This document shows, piece after piece, positions 33,246 to 41,939 of a stretch of DNA of 64,000 nt. The position numbers and the translations under genes are program-made. This stretch comes from an uncultured Oscillospiraceae bacterium. Lineage in GTDB: Bacteria > Bacillota > Clostridia > Oscillospirales > Oscillospiraceae. The first letter of the stretch is position 1. Every line of letters starts with the position of its first letter. The notes beneath the pieces are model-generated. The model saw only the letters and a list, made by a program, of their open reading frames with translations, had not been told where the DNA came from and did not search any database. The stretch covers positions 1 to 64,000 of the forward strand of contig CAKTOH010000007.1 of the NCBI GenBank assembly GCA_934589705.1. Direction: 5' to 3'.

Positions 33246-34031
33246 TCACACATACCGGTGGATCACCACCGAAATTCGATCTTTTTTGGTTTTTCCGTTT
33301 ATTTGCGTCAGGCGGATTTTGCCCAGACCCCGGACGGAGATTTTTGCCCCCTGGGGAACAGGCCGATCGGGCTTTTCCGCGGGCAGGCCGTCCACCGCGG
33401 CTTTTCCTGTGGTGATGTACTGGGCGGCCAGACTCCTGCCAATGCGAAAGCCGGAGGCGATGACGCTGTCCAGGCGCAAAGATGCCACCGTGTCCCGGAT
33501 TTCCTTCACTTCCGGCTCCGGGATTTGGGCTTCCCCCAGGGGCACCTGCTCCAGGCGGAGCTTCGTCCGCCCGGCGGAGGTGAAATTCTGCAATAAATAG
33601 GGGGCAATTTCCGCCGTGACGAAAAAATCGCAGCTGCCGCTGCCCACGCAGATGTCCCCGACCGTTTCCCGGGCAATGCCCGCACCCATCAGGGCTCCCA
33701 GAAAGTCCCGGTGATTGGGGCTGTCCCCCTGAAAAAAGTGGGCTCTCAGGCACACGCAGGGAGAATCCCCGGCGTACAGGGCTTCCCAGTCCAGATATTC
33801 CGGCAGATAAATCAGCATTTTCCGCTCGGCATCCTCGTAGCCGCCGAAGGCATGAAGCCCCTCCGGCCTGCCGAAGAGGTATCCGGCAAGGGCTTGCTCC
33901 CGCTGGGAAAGGAAGCAGGTGCTGGCCGGGATGTTCCGGTTGATTCCGGCGTTTATTTTGTCCCAGAGCTTGGCAAGGAGCAGCCTGTCCTCGGTACTTT
34001 GGGCGATTTTTTCGATTTTGCTTCGATCCAT
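33246..34031 (-). CDS. YlmH-like S4-domain RNA-binding protein
   Basis: 261 residues. The N-terminal part follows YlmH (ASTCFLSQREQALAGYL near residue 40, then GYEDAERKMLIYLP). An S4 RNA-binding domain is at about 180-245 (LRLDSVIASGFRIGRSLAAQ, then VPQGAKISVRGLGKI). YlmH acts on stalled 50S subunits and is usually found near division genes. The ATG at 34031 was chosen; the open frame continues upstream antisense to the next gene and is not coding. Confidence 0.85.
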   Translation of the reverse strand: MDRSKIEKIAQSTEDRLLLAKLWDKINAGINRNIPASTCFLSQREQALAGYLFGRPEGLHAFGGYEDAERKMLIYLPEYLDWEALYAGDSPCVCLRAHFFQGDSPNHRDFLGALMGAGIARETVGDICVGSGSCDFFVTAEIAPYLLQNFTSAGRTKLRLEQVPLGEAQIPEPEVKEIRDTVASLRLDSVIASGFRIGRSLAAQYITTGKAAVDGLPAEKPDRPVPQGAKISVRGLGKIRLTQINGKTKKDRISVVIHRYV

Positions 34032-34047
34032 GTTATCACCACAGACA

Positions 34048-34113
34048 AGTATAACACATTTTCGACCGGGTGAAAAGGTTTTTCTTGTGCAAAGGCCGAT
34101 TGTCGAGTATAAT
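34048..34113. promoter_or_regulatory. Divergent promoter pair between ylmH-like and FAD oxidoreductase genes
   Basis: Minus strand: TTTTCA (34076-34071), 17 bases, TATACT (34053-34048). Plus strand: TTGTGC (34085-34090), 17 bases, TATAAT (34108-34113). The two face away from each other with nine bases between their -35 elements. Confidence 0.55.
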
Positions 34114-34142
34114 AGTAAAAAATGAGGGAAGGAACTGGAAAT

Positions 34143-35354
34143 ATGGTGATCGGGATTATCGGCGGCGGTGCCTCGGGCATGGCGGCGGCCTTGGCCGCAG
34201 CGGAAAACGAGAACGTCCAGGTGGTGCTTTTGGAGCGGCAGGCCCGGGTTGGGCGGAAACTTCTTGCCACCGGCAATGGCCGGTGCAATCTGACGAACCT
34301 TTCCGCCGGGGAGGGCGGCTATCACGGAAACGCCTCGGAATTTGCCCGGTACGCAATTGACGCGTTCCCGCCGGAGAAGACCCTGGAATGGTTCCGCTCC
34401 CTGGGGCTTCTGACCGTGGCGGAGGATTCCGGGCGGGTGTACCCCTATTCCGATCAGGCTAATTCCGTGGTGGATGTGCTGCGTTTTGCTCTGGAAAAGC
34501 CGAATATTTGGGTAAAACTTGGATTTGAAGTGGAAAAAGTGAAGAAAACTGCCGATGGCTTCCGGGTAGAGAGCCGGGAAGAGACGGTGGAATGCGACCG
34601 GCTGATCGTTGCCTGCGGAGGTCTGGCGGGCACCAAATTGGGCGGCTCCATGTCCGGCTACAAGCTGCTGCGTTCCCTGGGCCACAGCTGCACCCGGCTG
34701 CGGCCTACCCTGGTGCAGCTGAAATCCGATTGGAAGGGCGCGGCGGCACTGAAGGGCGTCCGCGCCAACTGCCGGGCGGCTATCGTTCACAACGGAGAAA
34801 TCACCGCCGAAAGCGAAGGCCAGCTTCAGTTTACGGAGTACGGCCTGTCCGGCCCGGTGATTTTCGAGATTTCCCGGGACGTGTGTCAGGGCGGGGGAGA
34901 TTGGCTGTGCCGGTTGGATTTTCTGCCGGAAATGGACGAAGAAGCCCTGGTTTCCGAGCTGAAAAAGCGAAGAAATACTGCCCTTCCGGTATCCGAGCTG
35001 CTCACGGGTATTCTCCACAACCGGCTGGGTCGGGTGCTGACGCAGGCCGCTGGTCTGACTTCCAATGCTCCCGTGAACAGCCTTTCCGAAAGGGAATTAT
35101 CCCAGGCGGCTCAGGCGGTGAAGCGTTTGGAGGTAAGCCTGACGGAGCCTATGGGCATGGACAGTGCCCAGGTCACCGCCGGGGGCATTTTAACCTCGGA
35201 ATTTGAGGGCAAAACCATGGAAAGCCGGCTGGTTCCCGGCCTGTACGCCTGCGGCGAGGTGCTGGACATCGACGGCGACTGCGGCGGCTATAATCTGCAA
35301 TGGGCGTGGAGCTCCGGCCGGCTTGCCGGGCTTTGCGCGGGAGGAAGCTTATGA
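34143..35354 (+). CDS. NAD(P)/FAD-dependent oxidoreductase, BaiN/HI0933 type
   Basis: 403-residue flavoprotein. The FAD-binding Rossmann motif GIIGGGASGMAAALAAAE opens the protein, then ARVGRKLLATGNGRCNLTN, the hallmark of the HI0933/BaiN group. Near the end, AGGILTSEF and GLYACGEVLDIDGDCGGYN close the FAD site. BaiN takes part in bile-acid 7-dehydroxylation in some Clostridium, but most relatives have no known substrate. The ATG at 34143 follows GGGAAGGAACTGG. The stop overlaps the next start (ATGA). Confidence 0.9.
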   Translation: MVIGIIGGGASGMAAALAAAENENVQVVLLERQARVGRKLLATGNGRCNLTNLSAGEGGYHGNASEFARYAIDAFPPEKTLEWFRSLGLLTVAEDSGRVYPYSDQANSVVDVLRFALEKPNIWVKLGFEVEKVKKTADGFRVESREETVECDRLIVACGGLAGTKLGGSMSGYKLLRSLGHSCTRLRPTLVQLKSDWKGAAALKGVRANCRAAIVHNGEITAESEGQLQFTEYGLSGPVIFEISRDVCQGGGDWLCRLDFLPEMDEEALVSELKKRRNTALPVSELLTGILHNRLGRVLTQAAGLTSNAPVNSLSERELSQAAQAVKRLEVSLTEPMGMDSAQVTAGGILTSEFEGKTMESRLVPGLYACGEVLDIDGDCGGYNLQWAWSSGRLAGLCAGGSL

Positions 35355-36919
35355 TTCGACTGCGGGATATTCCCATGCCCCCGGAGCACAATGCCCATCA
35401 GCTCCAATTTGAGGCGGCTCGGCTGCTCCGGGTATCCAATTCCAAAATCCGGAAGCTCACCATCGTCCGCCGGAGCGTGGACGCCCGGAAAAAACCGGAT
35501 GTGAAAATCATCTATACCGTGGATGTGGCGGTGGAGGGCAACGAGAATAAAATTCTCCGGATGAGCGGCTGCAAGAAGGCCGCCATTGCCCCGACTTCCC
35601 ATTATCGGCCGCCGAAGGCAGTTCCCGCCCCGGAATTCCGGCCGGTGGTCATCGGCTTCGGCCCGGCGGGGATGTTCGCTGCCCTGATTCTGGCTCAGGC
35701 GGGCTGGAAACCCCTGGTTCTGGAGCGGGGAGAGGACGCCCAGAGCCGTCACGCCAAGGTGGAGGCCTTCTTTGCGGGAGGAAGGCTGGATACGCGCAGC
35801 AATGTCCAGTTCGGCGAGGGGGGCGCGGGCACCTTCTCCGACGGCAAGCTGAACACCGGGGTGAATAACCCCAGAATCGGCTGGGTGCTGGAGCAGATGG
35901 TGAAGGCCGGAGCCCGGGAGGACATTCTCTACGACGCCAAGCCCCATGTGGGCACGGACGTGCTGCTGACCGTGGTGCAGAATCTGCGAAAGCGGATTGT
36001 GGAGCTGGGGGGCGAGGTGCGCTTTTCCGCCCAGGTCACAGGCCTGGAAACCGAAAACGGCCAGCTCACCGGCGTACAGACCGATTCCGGGGAAGTGATT
36101 CCCTGCCGGGCGGCGGTGCTGGCCATCGGCCACAGTGCCCGGGATACCTTCGAGATGCTGGAAAAGACGGGAATTCCCATGGAGCCAAAGCCCTTTGCCA
36201 TGGGAGCCCGGATCGAGCAGAAGCAGGCCGTCATCAACCGAGCCCAATACGGCATGGAGAATCCGGCTTTGCCCCCGGCGGATTACAAGCTGGTGGAGCA
36301 TTTGGAGAACGCCACGGTGTACACCTTCTGCATGTGCCCCGGAGGCCATGTGGTGGCGGCGGCCAGTGAGGAAGGGCGGATCGTCACCAACGGCATGAGC
36401 AACGCCGACCGGGAGGGAGAGAACGCCAACGCGGCGCTGCTCGTGACGGTGAACCCGGCGGATTTTCCCTATGCGGGAGCCTTGGGCGGTATGCGCTGGC
36501 AGCGGGAAATCGAGGAAAGAGCCTACCGGGTCAGCGGAAGCTACCGTGCCCCGGCTCAGCAGGTGGGAGATTTCCTGGCTCACCGGGAAAGTCAGGGGCA
36601 GGGAAGCGTGGAGCCTACCTATCGGCCGGGGGTCACCTGGTGTGATCTCCATGAGGTGCTTCCGGAGAAGCTGACCGATGCCATGGAGCAGGCACTGCCC
36701 AGGCTCGACCGGAAGCTTACCGGCTTTGCCGCCCCGGACGCGGTGCTCACCGCCCCGGAGACCAGGAGCTCTTCTCCCGTGCGGATTGTCCGGGATGACA
36801 GCCGCCAGTCCGCTTTGCGGGGGCTGTACCCCACCGGCGAGGGCGCAGGCTACGCCGGGGGCATCATGTCCGCCGCCATCGACGGGATTCTCACCGCCGA
36901 GGCCATTCTGGGTTGTTGA
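35351..36919 (+). CDS. FAD-dependent oxidoreductase with N-terminal extension
   Basis: 522 residues. The first ~90 form a small domain (RLLRVSNSKIRKLTIVRRSVDARKK, given as parts RLLRVSNSKI and VRRSVDARKK) seen before the FAD domain in a conserved clostridial group. FAD motif VIGFGPAGMFAAL is near residue 98, and SNVQFGEGGAGTFSDGKL near 155. It ends with GEGAGYAGGIMSAAIDG. The substrate is unknown. It is translationally coupled to the upstream flavoprotein, so the two may work together. A terminator follows. Confidence 0.88.
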   Translation: MIRLRDIPMPPEHNAHQLQFEAARLLRVSNSKIRKLTIVRRSVDARKKPDVKIIYTVDVAVEGNENKILRMSGCKKAAIAPTSHYRPPKAVPAPEFRPVVIGFGPAGMFAALILAQAGWKPLVLERGEDAQSRHAKVEAFFAGGRLDTRSNVQFGEGGAGTFSDGKLNTGVNNPRIGWVLEQMVKAGAREDILYDAKPHVGTDVLLTVVQNLRKRIVELGGEVRFSAQVTGLETENGQLTGVQTDSGEVIPCRAAVLAIGHSARDTFEMLEKTGIPMEPKPFAMGARIEQKQAVINRAQYGMENPALPPADYKLVEHLENATVYTFCMCPGGHVVAAASEEGRIVTNGMSNADREGENANAALLVTVNPADFPYAGALGGMRWQREIEERAYRVSGSYRAPAQQVGDFLAHRESQGQGSVEPTYRPGVTWCDLHEVLPEKLTDAMEQALPRLDRKLTGFAAPDAVLTAPETRSSSPVRIVRDDSRQSALRGLYPTGEGAGYAGGIMSAAIDGILTAEAILGC

Positions 36920-36931
36920 GTGGTATATGAA

Positions 36932-36965
36932 AAAAACCGGGTGTGCGCAAGCATGCCCGGTTTTT
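36932..36965 (+). terminator. Rho-independent terminator after the two flavoprotein genes
   Basis: ACCGGGTGTGC and GCATGCCCGGT pair (two wobbles) around a GCAA loop, flanked by an A-run before and five Ts after, so it can also act on the opposite strand. Confidence 0.85.
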
Positions 36966-36983
36966 GTATGTATCAAAGGTGTC

Positions 36984-37060
36984 CAATGATTTTGGCGGCT
37001 ACCATGTTATGCGTGTCATTGCGTACCATCAGCCATCACTGACATTGTCGATGGTGGCTT
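36984..37060. repeat. Degenerate REPIN-like copy with shared flank
   Basis: TGATTTTGGCGGCTACCATG followed by GCGTGTCATTGCGTACCATC corresponds base by base to 48009-48055 with a few changes. The inner stem is replaced by an ACCATC / GATGGTGGC arm pair. It starts the 700-bp gap before the kinase gene. Confidence 0.5.
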
Positions 37061-37181
37061 TTTTGCGTTTCGGGAATTTGTTTTGCCGTTTCACTCTGGT
37101 GCCGGTTTTGCTTTGGCGATTCATGGAATCCTCATACAGCTCAATAAATTCCTTTTCCCGGAGTGTCATACTGAACTCCAA

Positions 37182-37348
37182 TTAGGGTCTATCTGAAAAC
37201 CGTCAATATGACCAACGGCGAGGGATTTTCCGCCTGATGAAGCCATTTTTTAGCAGGAATACTCTGCGTATTGCAAGAAAAAATGGTGCCCAGCAGGTGG
37301 AAAAGACCCGCTGTTTGGGCGTGTTGACGGTTTTCAGATAGACCCTAA
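37182..37348. mobile_element. MITE-like inverted-repeat element, 167 bp
   Basis: Perfect 25-bp terminal inverted repeats (37182-37206 and 37324-37348), beginning TTAGGGTCTATCTG and ending CAGATAGACCCTAA. A second inverted repeat lies inside (GCCATTTTTT / AAAAAATGGTGC) around GAATACTCTGCGTATT. There is no ORF. This is the structure expected of a non-autonomous element mobilised in trans. Confidence 0.7.
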
Positions 37349-37402
37349 AATCTTTAAAAAAGATTTTAATTGCCTGAAGGGCATGGAGTTCATATGAGAC
37401 TT

Positions 37403-37489
37403 GTTTTGTGATTTCTTTCCTTATAAATCACAAAACAGGCAGCGCCGTCAGGCGATGCCTTCCTGATTAAAATTAAGATTTTAATCAGG
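37403..37489. other. AT-rich tract with two perfect hairpins
   Basis: GTTTTGTGATTT pairs with AAATCACAAAAC (37403-37414 with 37425-37436), and CCTGATTAAAAT pairs with ATTTTAATCAGG (37462-37473 with 37478-37489). The second lies 3' of the kinase gene and is likely its terminator. Base composition is much more AT-rich than the flanking genes, which suggests foreign or relaxed sequence. Confidence 0.5.
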
Positions 37490-37619
37490 AAATAGTATCA
37501 GAGGTGCTTGCGCATCCCGCTTTTGAATCAAATGCTGGTACAGCTTTATCTGGAGAGACAGGAAGTACAGGAGCTCTTTGTGCTCCATCTTCAAATCCCT
37601 GATAATCCCGGACAGGAAA

Positions 37620-38276
37620 TCATTTCCGGTGAGATTGTGCATTTCGTGTGGGCAGTCGCAGAGGATATCCAGGGACTGCCCTCTGTACAAAACCGGTGAG
37701 AGAACCCATCAGCCGTGGGAAGTCCAGTTCGCTCAGATCCGTCACATCCACCTCCAGCACCGGGCCGTTGGCCTGAAAACGGGTATATCCCCGGGCCGCG
37801 ATATCGTCCAGAAACTGCTCATAGCTTTTTCTTGTGGGGTTTTCCAGGGGGGCTCCCGGCGGCTCCGGGTAGCAGTCGTTGACCACATGGCCCCGGTGCC
37901 GGGTGTTGGACAGATCCCGGGCGGCAAACCGCCGGTAGATGACCTCCGGGTCACCGGTGAGGCGAACCGTCACGGCGGTATAGTGATGGGTTTCCAGCAG
38001 TGCCATAATCCCGGGAATGGAAGCGTCCTCAAAATTATTTTCCAGAACAAACGGTTTTCCCACTTTCATCAGCTGGGCCGCGGCGTAGTACAGAATGTGC
38101 ATGGCCGCTGTGCCCAGCTGAACCTTTTCTGCCCGGCTGTGAAAGCCCAGATCGTCAAACAGCACCTCCTTGATGGAGTCCTTGGACAGCATTGGAATTC
38201 CCAGAGACTCCGAAATCCTGACGGCGATGGTGCTCTTGCCGCTGGCGGGCATACCGGCAACCAGAATGCAGTACAT
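37620..38276 (-). CDS. P-loop AAA/zeta-toxin-like kinase
   Basis: 218 residues. The Walker A motif GMPASGKST is at residues 8-16. A mid-region EN motif (FVLENNFED near 95) and an Arg-rich lid (RRFAARDLSNTRHRGH near 135-150) follow, the layout of small-molecule P-loop kinases and zeta-toxin relatives. The substrate is unknown. The start follows GGAGGAAACGCC. It lies 11 bases after the response regulator gene, so it could be the last gene of the sensor operon. Confidence 0.75.
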   Translation of the reverse strand: MYCILVAGMPASGKSTIAVRISESLGIPMLSKDSIKEVLFDDLGFHSRAEKVQLGTAAMHILYYAAAQLMKVGKPFVLENNFEDASIPGIMALLETHHYTAVTVRLTGDPEVIYRRFAARDLSNTRHRGHVVNDCYPEPPGAPLENPTRKSYEQFLDDIAARGYTRFQANGPVLEVDVTDLSELDFPRLMGSLTGFVQRAVPGYPLRLPTRNAQSHRK

Positions 38277-38287
38277 GGCGTTTCCTC

Positions 38288-39031
38288 CTAAAAACGAAAT
38301 GAAAGACTGTCCTGATACTCCGAGGGTGTTTTCCCGGTGATTTTCTTGAAGGTGTTGGAAAAATAGCCAATGTCCCGGTAGCCCACCTGTTCCGCCACCT
38401 CGTAGACCTTCACCCGGCAGTCCTTCAGCAGCTCCGCCGCCTTGTGGATGCGGTAGCGGGTCAGATATCCCAGAAGCGTGCTGCCGGTTTCCTTCCTGAA
38501 GGTGTGGCTCAGGTGCCCCTCGCTGATGTTCAGGCTCTGGGCCACGGAGCTGACGCTGATATCCGGCTCCTGATAGTGGTTCTTGATGTACTGGATTGCT
38601 TCGGAGACATAGCGGTTGCCGCTGCCGGTTTTCGGCTCCGGCAGCACTGTCTGCTTCGGTGCCAGCTTTGCCTGCACCCGCTGCACCGCCTTTTCCAGAT
38701 CACCGTCATGGAAGGGCTTGAGCAGATAGTCCACCGCTTCCAGACGCAGGGCGGTCTGAACGTAGGAAAAGCTGTCGTAGGCGGTCAAGATGATGACATG
38801 AGTGGTTTTTCCTGCCTGTCGGAGCCGTTCCAGCATTTCGATGCCGTCCATCTGGGGCATTTTCAGGTCGGTGATGATGAGGTCTGGGTCGCATTTTTCT
38901 GCCTTCTCCAACCCCTCCGCGCCGTTGGCGGCTTCGCCCACCACCACGCAGTCCAGCGTCGCCCAGTCCACGGTCAGCGCAATGCCCTTGCGGATGAGTT
39001 CTTCGTCCTCCACGATGAGTACTTTCAGCAT
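38288..39031 (-). CDS. Response regulator, receiver plus AraC-type DNA-binding domain (YesN-like)
   Basis: 247 residues. Receiver domain 1-120 with the acidic pair near residues 8-9, phospho-acceptor Asp55 in LIITDLKMPQMDG, and Lys in YLLKPF near 106. C-terminal AraC-type double helix-turn-helix at about 145-247 with GYFSNTFKKITGKTPSEY. It should bind DNA after phosphorylation by the kinase upstream. The start overlaps the kinase stop by seven bases. The likely target is the divergent ABC transporter operon. Confidence 0.92.
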   Translation of the reverse strand: MLKVLIVEDEELIRKGIALTVDWATLDCVVVGEAANGAEGLEKAEKCDPDLIITDLKMPQMDGIEMLERLRQAGKTTHVIILTAYDSFSYVQTALRLEAVDYLLKPFHDGDLEKAVQRVQAKLAPKQTVLPEPKTGSGNRYVSEAIQYIKNHYQEPDISVSSVAQSLNISEGHLSHTFRKETGSTLLGYLTRYRIHKAAELLKDCRVKVYEVAEQVGYRDIGYFSNTFKKITGKTPSEYQDSLSFRF

Positions 39032-40725
39032 TCTTCTTCCTCCCTTCGGCGCAGGGGCAGCCGCGCCCGGACTCTCGCGCCGCTGCCGGCGGGGTTGTTG
39101 TCTAGATACAGGCCGTAGCGCTCCCCGTAGTGCTTTTTCAGAATGGTGTCCACGTTGAATAGTCCCAGATGGTGTCCGCTGGGCGCGGACTCCCGGCGGT
39201 AAGGATGGCCGATCATATCCGGCGGCAGGCCGTGACCGTTGTCCGTGACGGTAATGAGCAGGTCTTCCCCCTCCTGAGCCGCCTCCACCCGGATGACGCT
39301 GTCGGAAATCCCTTCCAGGCCGTGGAGAATGGCGTTCTCCACAATGGGCTGCAAAATCATTTTGGGAACCATGCAAGTTTCCAGCTTCTCCGGCAGGCTG
39401 ACCAGAAAGCTGAACTGGTCGGACAGCCGGATTTTTTGTATTTCCACATACCGGTTCAGCACCTCCACCTCCCGGCGCAGAGGCACAAATTCCTCGGCAG
39501 AGATACAAAACCGCAGGATATCCGCCAGATTCGTGGACATCAGCGCCACCTGCGGCACATGGTTGATTTTGCTGATCCACTTCATGGTGTCCAGCGTGTT
39601 GCACAGGAAATGGGGATTCAGCTGAGCCTGCAGCATCCGTACCTGGGCCTGATTCAGCTCCCGTTGATTTTCCACCAGCTCCTGCCGGTTGGCCTTCAGG
39701 GCCAGAACCATGTGATTAAAGCCGGATGCCAGCTGACCCAGCTCATCCTCTCCGTCCCGGGAGACGTGGACGTCCAGATCGTCCTGCTCCAGCCGGGAGA
39801 AGGCTTTCAGCAGCCGCCCGATGGGCTGGGAGATCCGGCGGCTCAGAGGCAGGCAGAGCACCGCGGAAATCACAATGCCCATCAGAACACAGAAAAAGCT
39901 GGCGGCGTGGAGCAGCCTCATGGTGCGCTGAGTAAACATCTGGGGCTGACGCAGTACCAGATACAGGCCGGTGGGCGGATGCTCCTGAATTAGCAGGCGG
40001 TATTCCTCCGTCTCCGCGCCGGGATTGCCGTTGCGCAGCAGTTGGCCACGCAGGGAATCCGCCAGCTCCTCCTTCATGCCGCTCTGGCTGGCGTAGACCG
40101 GGTGCCAGTACCGATTTAGAATCAGAACCTCATTGGAACTGCCGTATTTGCCGGCGAAGAGCTTTTGAAAATTCTCCTCGGACAGTTCCATCACCAGATA
40201 GCCCAGCGGTTCTCCCTGAGGATTTTTCAGAAGCGCCGCGCCCTGCAGCAGGGTTTTGCCGCCGTCCATGGGTGCCTGATACACCGCCTGCCTGCCGGCA
40301 TTTTTCGCTGCGAACAGGACGCCCCACCGGGTGGAAAGGGTGGTGCCTGCTGTAACGCTGCCGGTGGAATAGCGCAGACTGCCCCGCAGATCATACAAAG
40401 AGTAATCCGCCAGATCCCGGCTGCCCTCAGTGGCCAGGAACAGGGCGGTATTGATTTGGGTGTCCTCCCGGCTGGTAAAAGCCCGGGGCAGCAGGCGGCT
40501 TTCTTCCAACGCTCGGGCTGCCCCCGGCAGGGCGTCGCTGATCCGATCCAGGGCGGTCATCAGGTGGGCGGTCTGGGTCTGGGCGTCGGTGTCCAGCTGC
40601 TTCGTCATCTGAATCCGGGAAATTTGGGACAGCATGGTGGAGCAGATGATCATGGGTACCAGAGAGGCGATCAGGAAGGATAGCAGCAGCCGGTTTCGGA
40701 AGGAACGGCTCTGAGGTCGGGTCAT
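39025..40725 (-). CDS. Sensor histidine kinase, YesM-type
   Basis: 566 residues. An N-terminal membrane helix (about residues 12-32), an extracellular domain to about 285, and a second helix (LLHAASFFCVLMGIVISAVL) are followed by a HAMP domain. The His_kinase domain holds the phospho-acceptor His372 in QLNPHFLCNTLD. The ATPase part has IVENAILHGL and VTDNGHGLPP. The ATG at 40725 follows GGGGAGGTGCC; longer in-frame readings are antisense-like. It overlaps the binding-protein gene by four bases, so it probably senses through it. Confidence 0.9.
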   Translation of the reverse strand: MTRPQSRSFRNRLLLSFLIASLVPMIICSTMLSQISRIQMTKQLDTDAQTQTAHLMTALDRISDALPGAARALEESRLLPRAFTSREDTQINTALFLATEGSRDLADYSLYDLRGSLRYSTGSVTAGTTLSTRWGVLFAAKNAGRQAVYQAPMDGGKTLLQGAALLKNPQGEPLGYLVMELSEENFQKLFAGKYGSSNEVLILNRYWHPVYASQSGMKEELADSLRGQLLRNGNPGAETEEYRLLIQEHPPTGLYLVLRQPQMFTQRTMRLLHAASFFCVLMGIVISAVLCLPLSRRISQPIGRLLKAFSRLEQDDLDVHVSRDGEDELGQLASGFNHMVLALKANRQELVENQRELNQAQVRMLQAQLNPHFLCNTLDTMKWISKINHVPQVALMSTNLADILRFCISAEEFVPLRREVEVLNRYVEIQKIRLSDQFSFLVSLPEKLETCMVPKMILQPIVENAILHGLEGISDSVIRVEAAQEGEDLLITVTDNGHGLPPDMIGHPYRRESAPSGHHLGLFNVDTILKKHYGERYGLYLDNNPAGSGARVRARLPLRRREEEEC

Positions 40726-41735
40726 GACGGCACCTCCCCAAGCAGGAAGGACCATTCCGACAGCAGCCGGTCCCGGTTCTGGCTGGCCCATTCCACATCG
40801 TAGGACACCATGTTCAGGGTGGACAGCGGCGGCAGGGAGGGGTCCGCGGGAATGTCCGCCCGGACCGTCCGGCGGCAGAACCGCTGACCCACCATGGACT
40901 GTACATCGGTGCTGACGGTGAAATCCAGAAACAGTCTGGCGTTGTCCCCGTGGGGCGCGCCCTTCACCAGCGCACTGCCGTCGGGGACACAGGAAGTGCC
41001 GTCGGACGGGTAGACCAAAGCGATGTCCTCCCCGGCGGCGATATGTTGGAGGGCAGTCTCCTCCAGCGTGATGCCCACCAAGGCGCTTCCGTCCGCGACT
41101 GCGGTCAGCACCGCGCCGGAGCTGTCCAGCTGCTTTCCATCCAGCGCAGCGCACAGCCGAGTCAGGCTATCCTCCATCTCACCGCCCGTCTGAAGCCGGG
41201 TCACCAGCGCCGTATAGGAGGAACCGGATATCTGGGGGTCGGCAAAGGCGATTTTTCCCCGAAAAGCCGGGGATTCCAGATCCTTCCAGCTCGTTAAGGA
41301 CTCCGGGGCCACCAGTTTGGTATTGTACACCAGCACCACGGGCAGGGCGGAAAAAGGCGTCCAGCAGCCGGACTCCGCCTGAAACTGCTCGGAGATACCG
41401 GCGGCCTCCCGACAGATATAGGGGCTGAAGCAGTCCTGATAGGACTCGAGGCTCTCCACACCGCCGCCGAACATCACGTCCGCCTTTGGCGCGTCCGCTT
41501 CCTGCTGGATGCGCTGGAGCAGCTCATTGGTGCCGCCGCTGACCACGTCCACCCAGATGCCTGTGCGCTCCTCAAACTCCCGGATAATGGGAGTGTAGAC
41601 CTCCTCTTTATGGGAGGTGTAGACCACCAGCCGCTGAGCCTCTCCGGGGGTACAGGGAAGCGGCTCCGGCTGCTTTGCGGTGCAGCCTGCCAGCAGGGGA
41701 AGGAGCAGGGCCAGAATCAGAATTTGTTTTTTCAT
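40722..41735 (-). CDS. Fbp/AfuA-type extracellular solute-binding lipoprotein, likely sensor partner
   Basis: 337 residues with lipobox LLAGC (Cys18). It follows the iron(III)/sugar-phosphate binding family: RLVVYTSHKEEVYTPIIREF near the start, DVMFGGG near residue 88, and a TSWKDL--PAFRGKIAFADP segment near 145. It is translationally coupled to the kinase and not to a permease. That arrangement recalls PgtC-type receptors that present a ligand to a sensor kinase. The second ATG (41735) is preferred, eight bases after GGAG. Confidence 0.85.
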   Translation of the reverse strand: MKKQILILALLLPLLAGCTAKQPEPLPCTPGEAQRLVVYTSHKEEVYTPIIREFEERTGIWVDVVSGGTNELLQRIQQEADAPKADVMFGGGVESLESYQDCFSPYICREAAGISEQFQAESGCWTPFSALPVVLVYNTKLVAPESLTSWKDLESPAFRGKIAFADPQISGSSYTALVTRLQTGGEMEDSLTRLCAALDGKQLDSSGAVLTAVADGSALVGITLEETALQHIAAGEDIALVYPSDGTSCVPDGSALVKGAPHGDNARLFLDFTVSTDVQSMVGQRFCRRTVRADIPADPSLPPLSTLNMVSYDVEWASQNRDRLLSEWSFLLGEVPS

Positions 41736-41939
41736 AGGCATATCTCCGCTAGGCTTTGAATGAAGTGACTAAATTATAGCACATAGGTCTCGCGATTTCA
41801 TCATATTTTACACAGAAATCAGAAATATGCAAAAAATATCAGTTTTGACCGGTTTATTTTTGTTTGTTTTGCCATTAGACTATAAGCACAGCAGGGAACA
41901 AGACCTGCCGCCGAATAAATCTTTTGAGGAGGAACTGAA
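41736..41939. promoter_or_regulatory. Divergent control region between sensor operon and ABC transporter operon
   Basis: On the minus strand TATAAT (41778-41773) has a TG-type extended -10 and a poor -35. On the plus strand TATAAG (41881-41886) has no good -35 at 17 bases. The region between is AT-rich (T-runs at 41842-41869). Weak -35 elements on both sides suit activation by the AraC-type regulator. Confidence 0.4.

Noticed and set aside
33246..35018. 590-codon reading that would extend the YlmH-like protein
   Set aside because: The extra N-terminal half is antisense to the FAD oxidoreductase gene and crosses a divergent promoter pair; the real start is at 34031.
36971..37619. Possible tRNA or other RNA gene in the 650-base gap
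   Set aside because: No cloverleaf or conserved T-loop was found; the hairpins belong to the MITE-like element and an AT-rich tract.
37481..37690. Small minus-strand open frame overlapping the kinase 3' end
   Set aside because: It overlaps the kinase gene by 71 bases, has no good ribosome site and runs into the AT-rich hairpin tract. It could be read-through sequence, so I do not call it.
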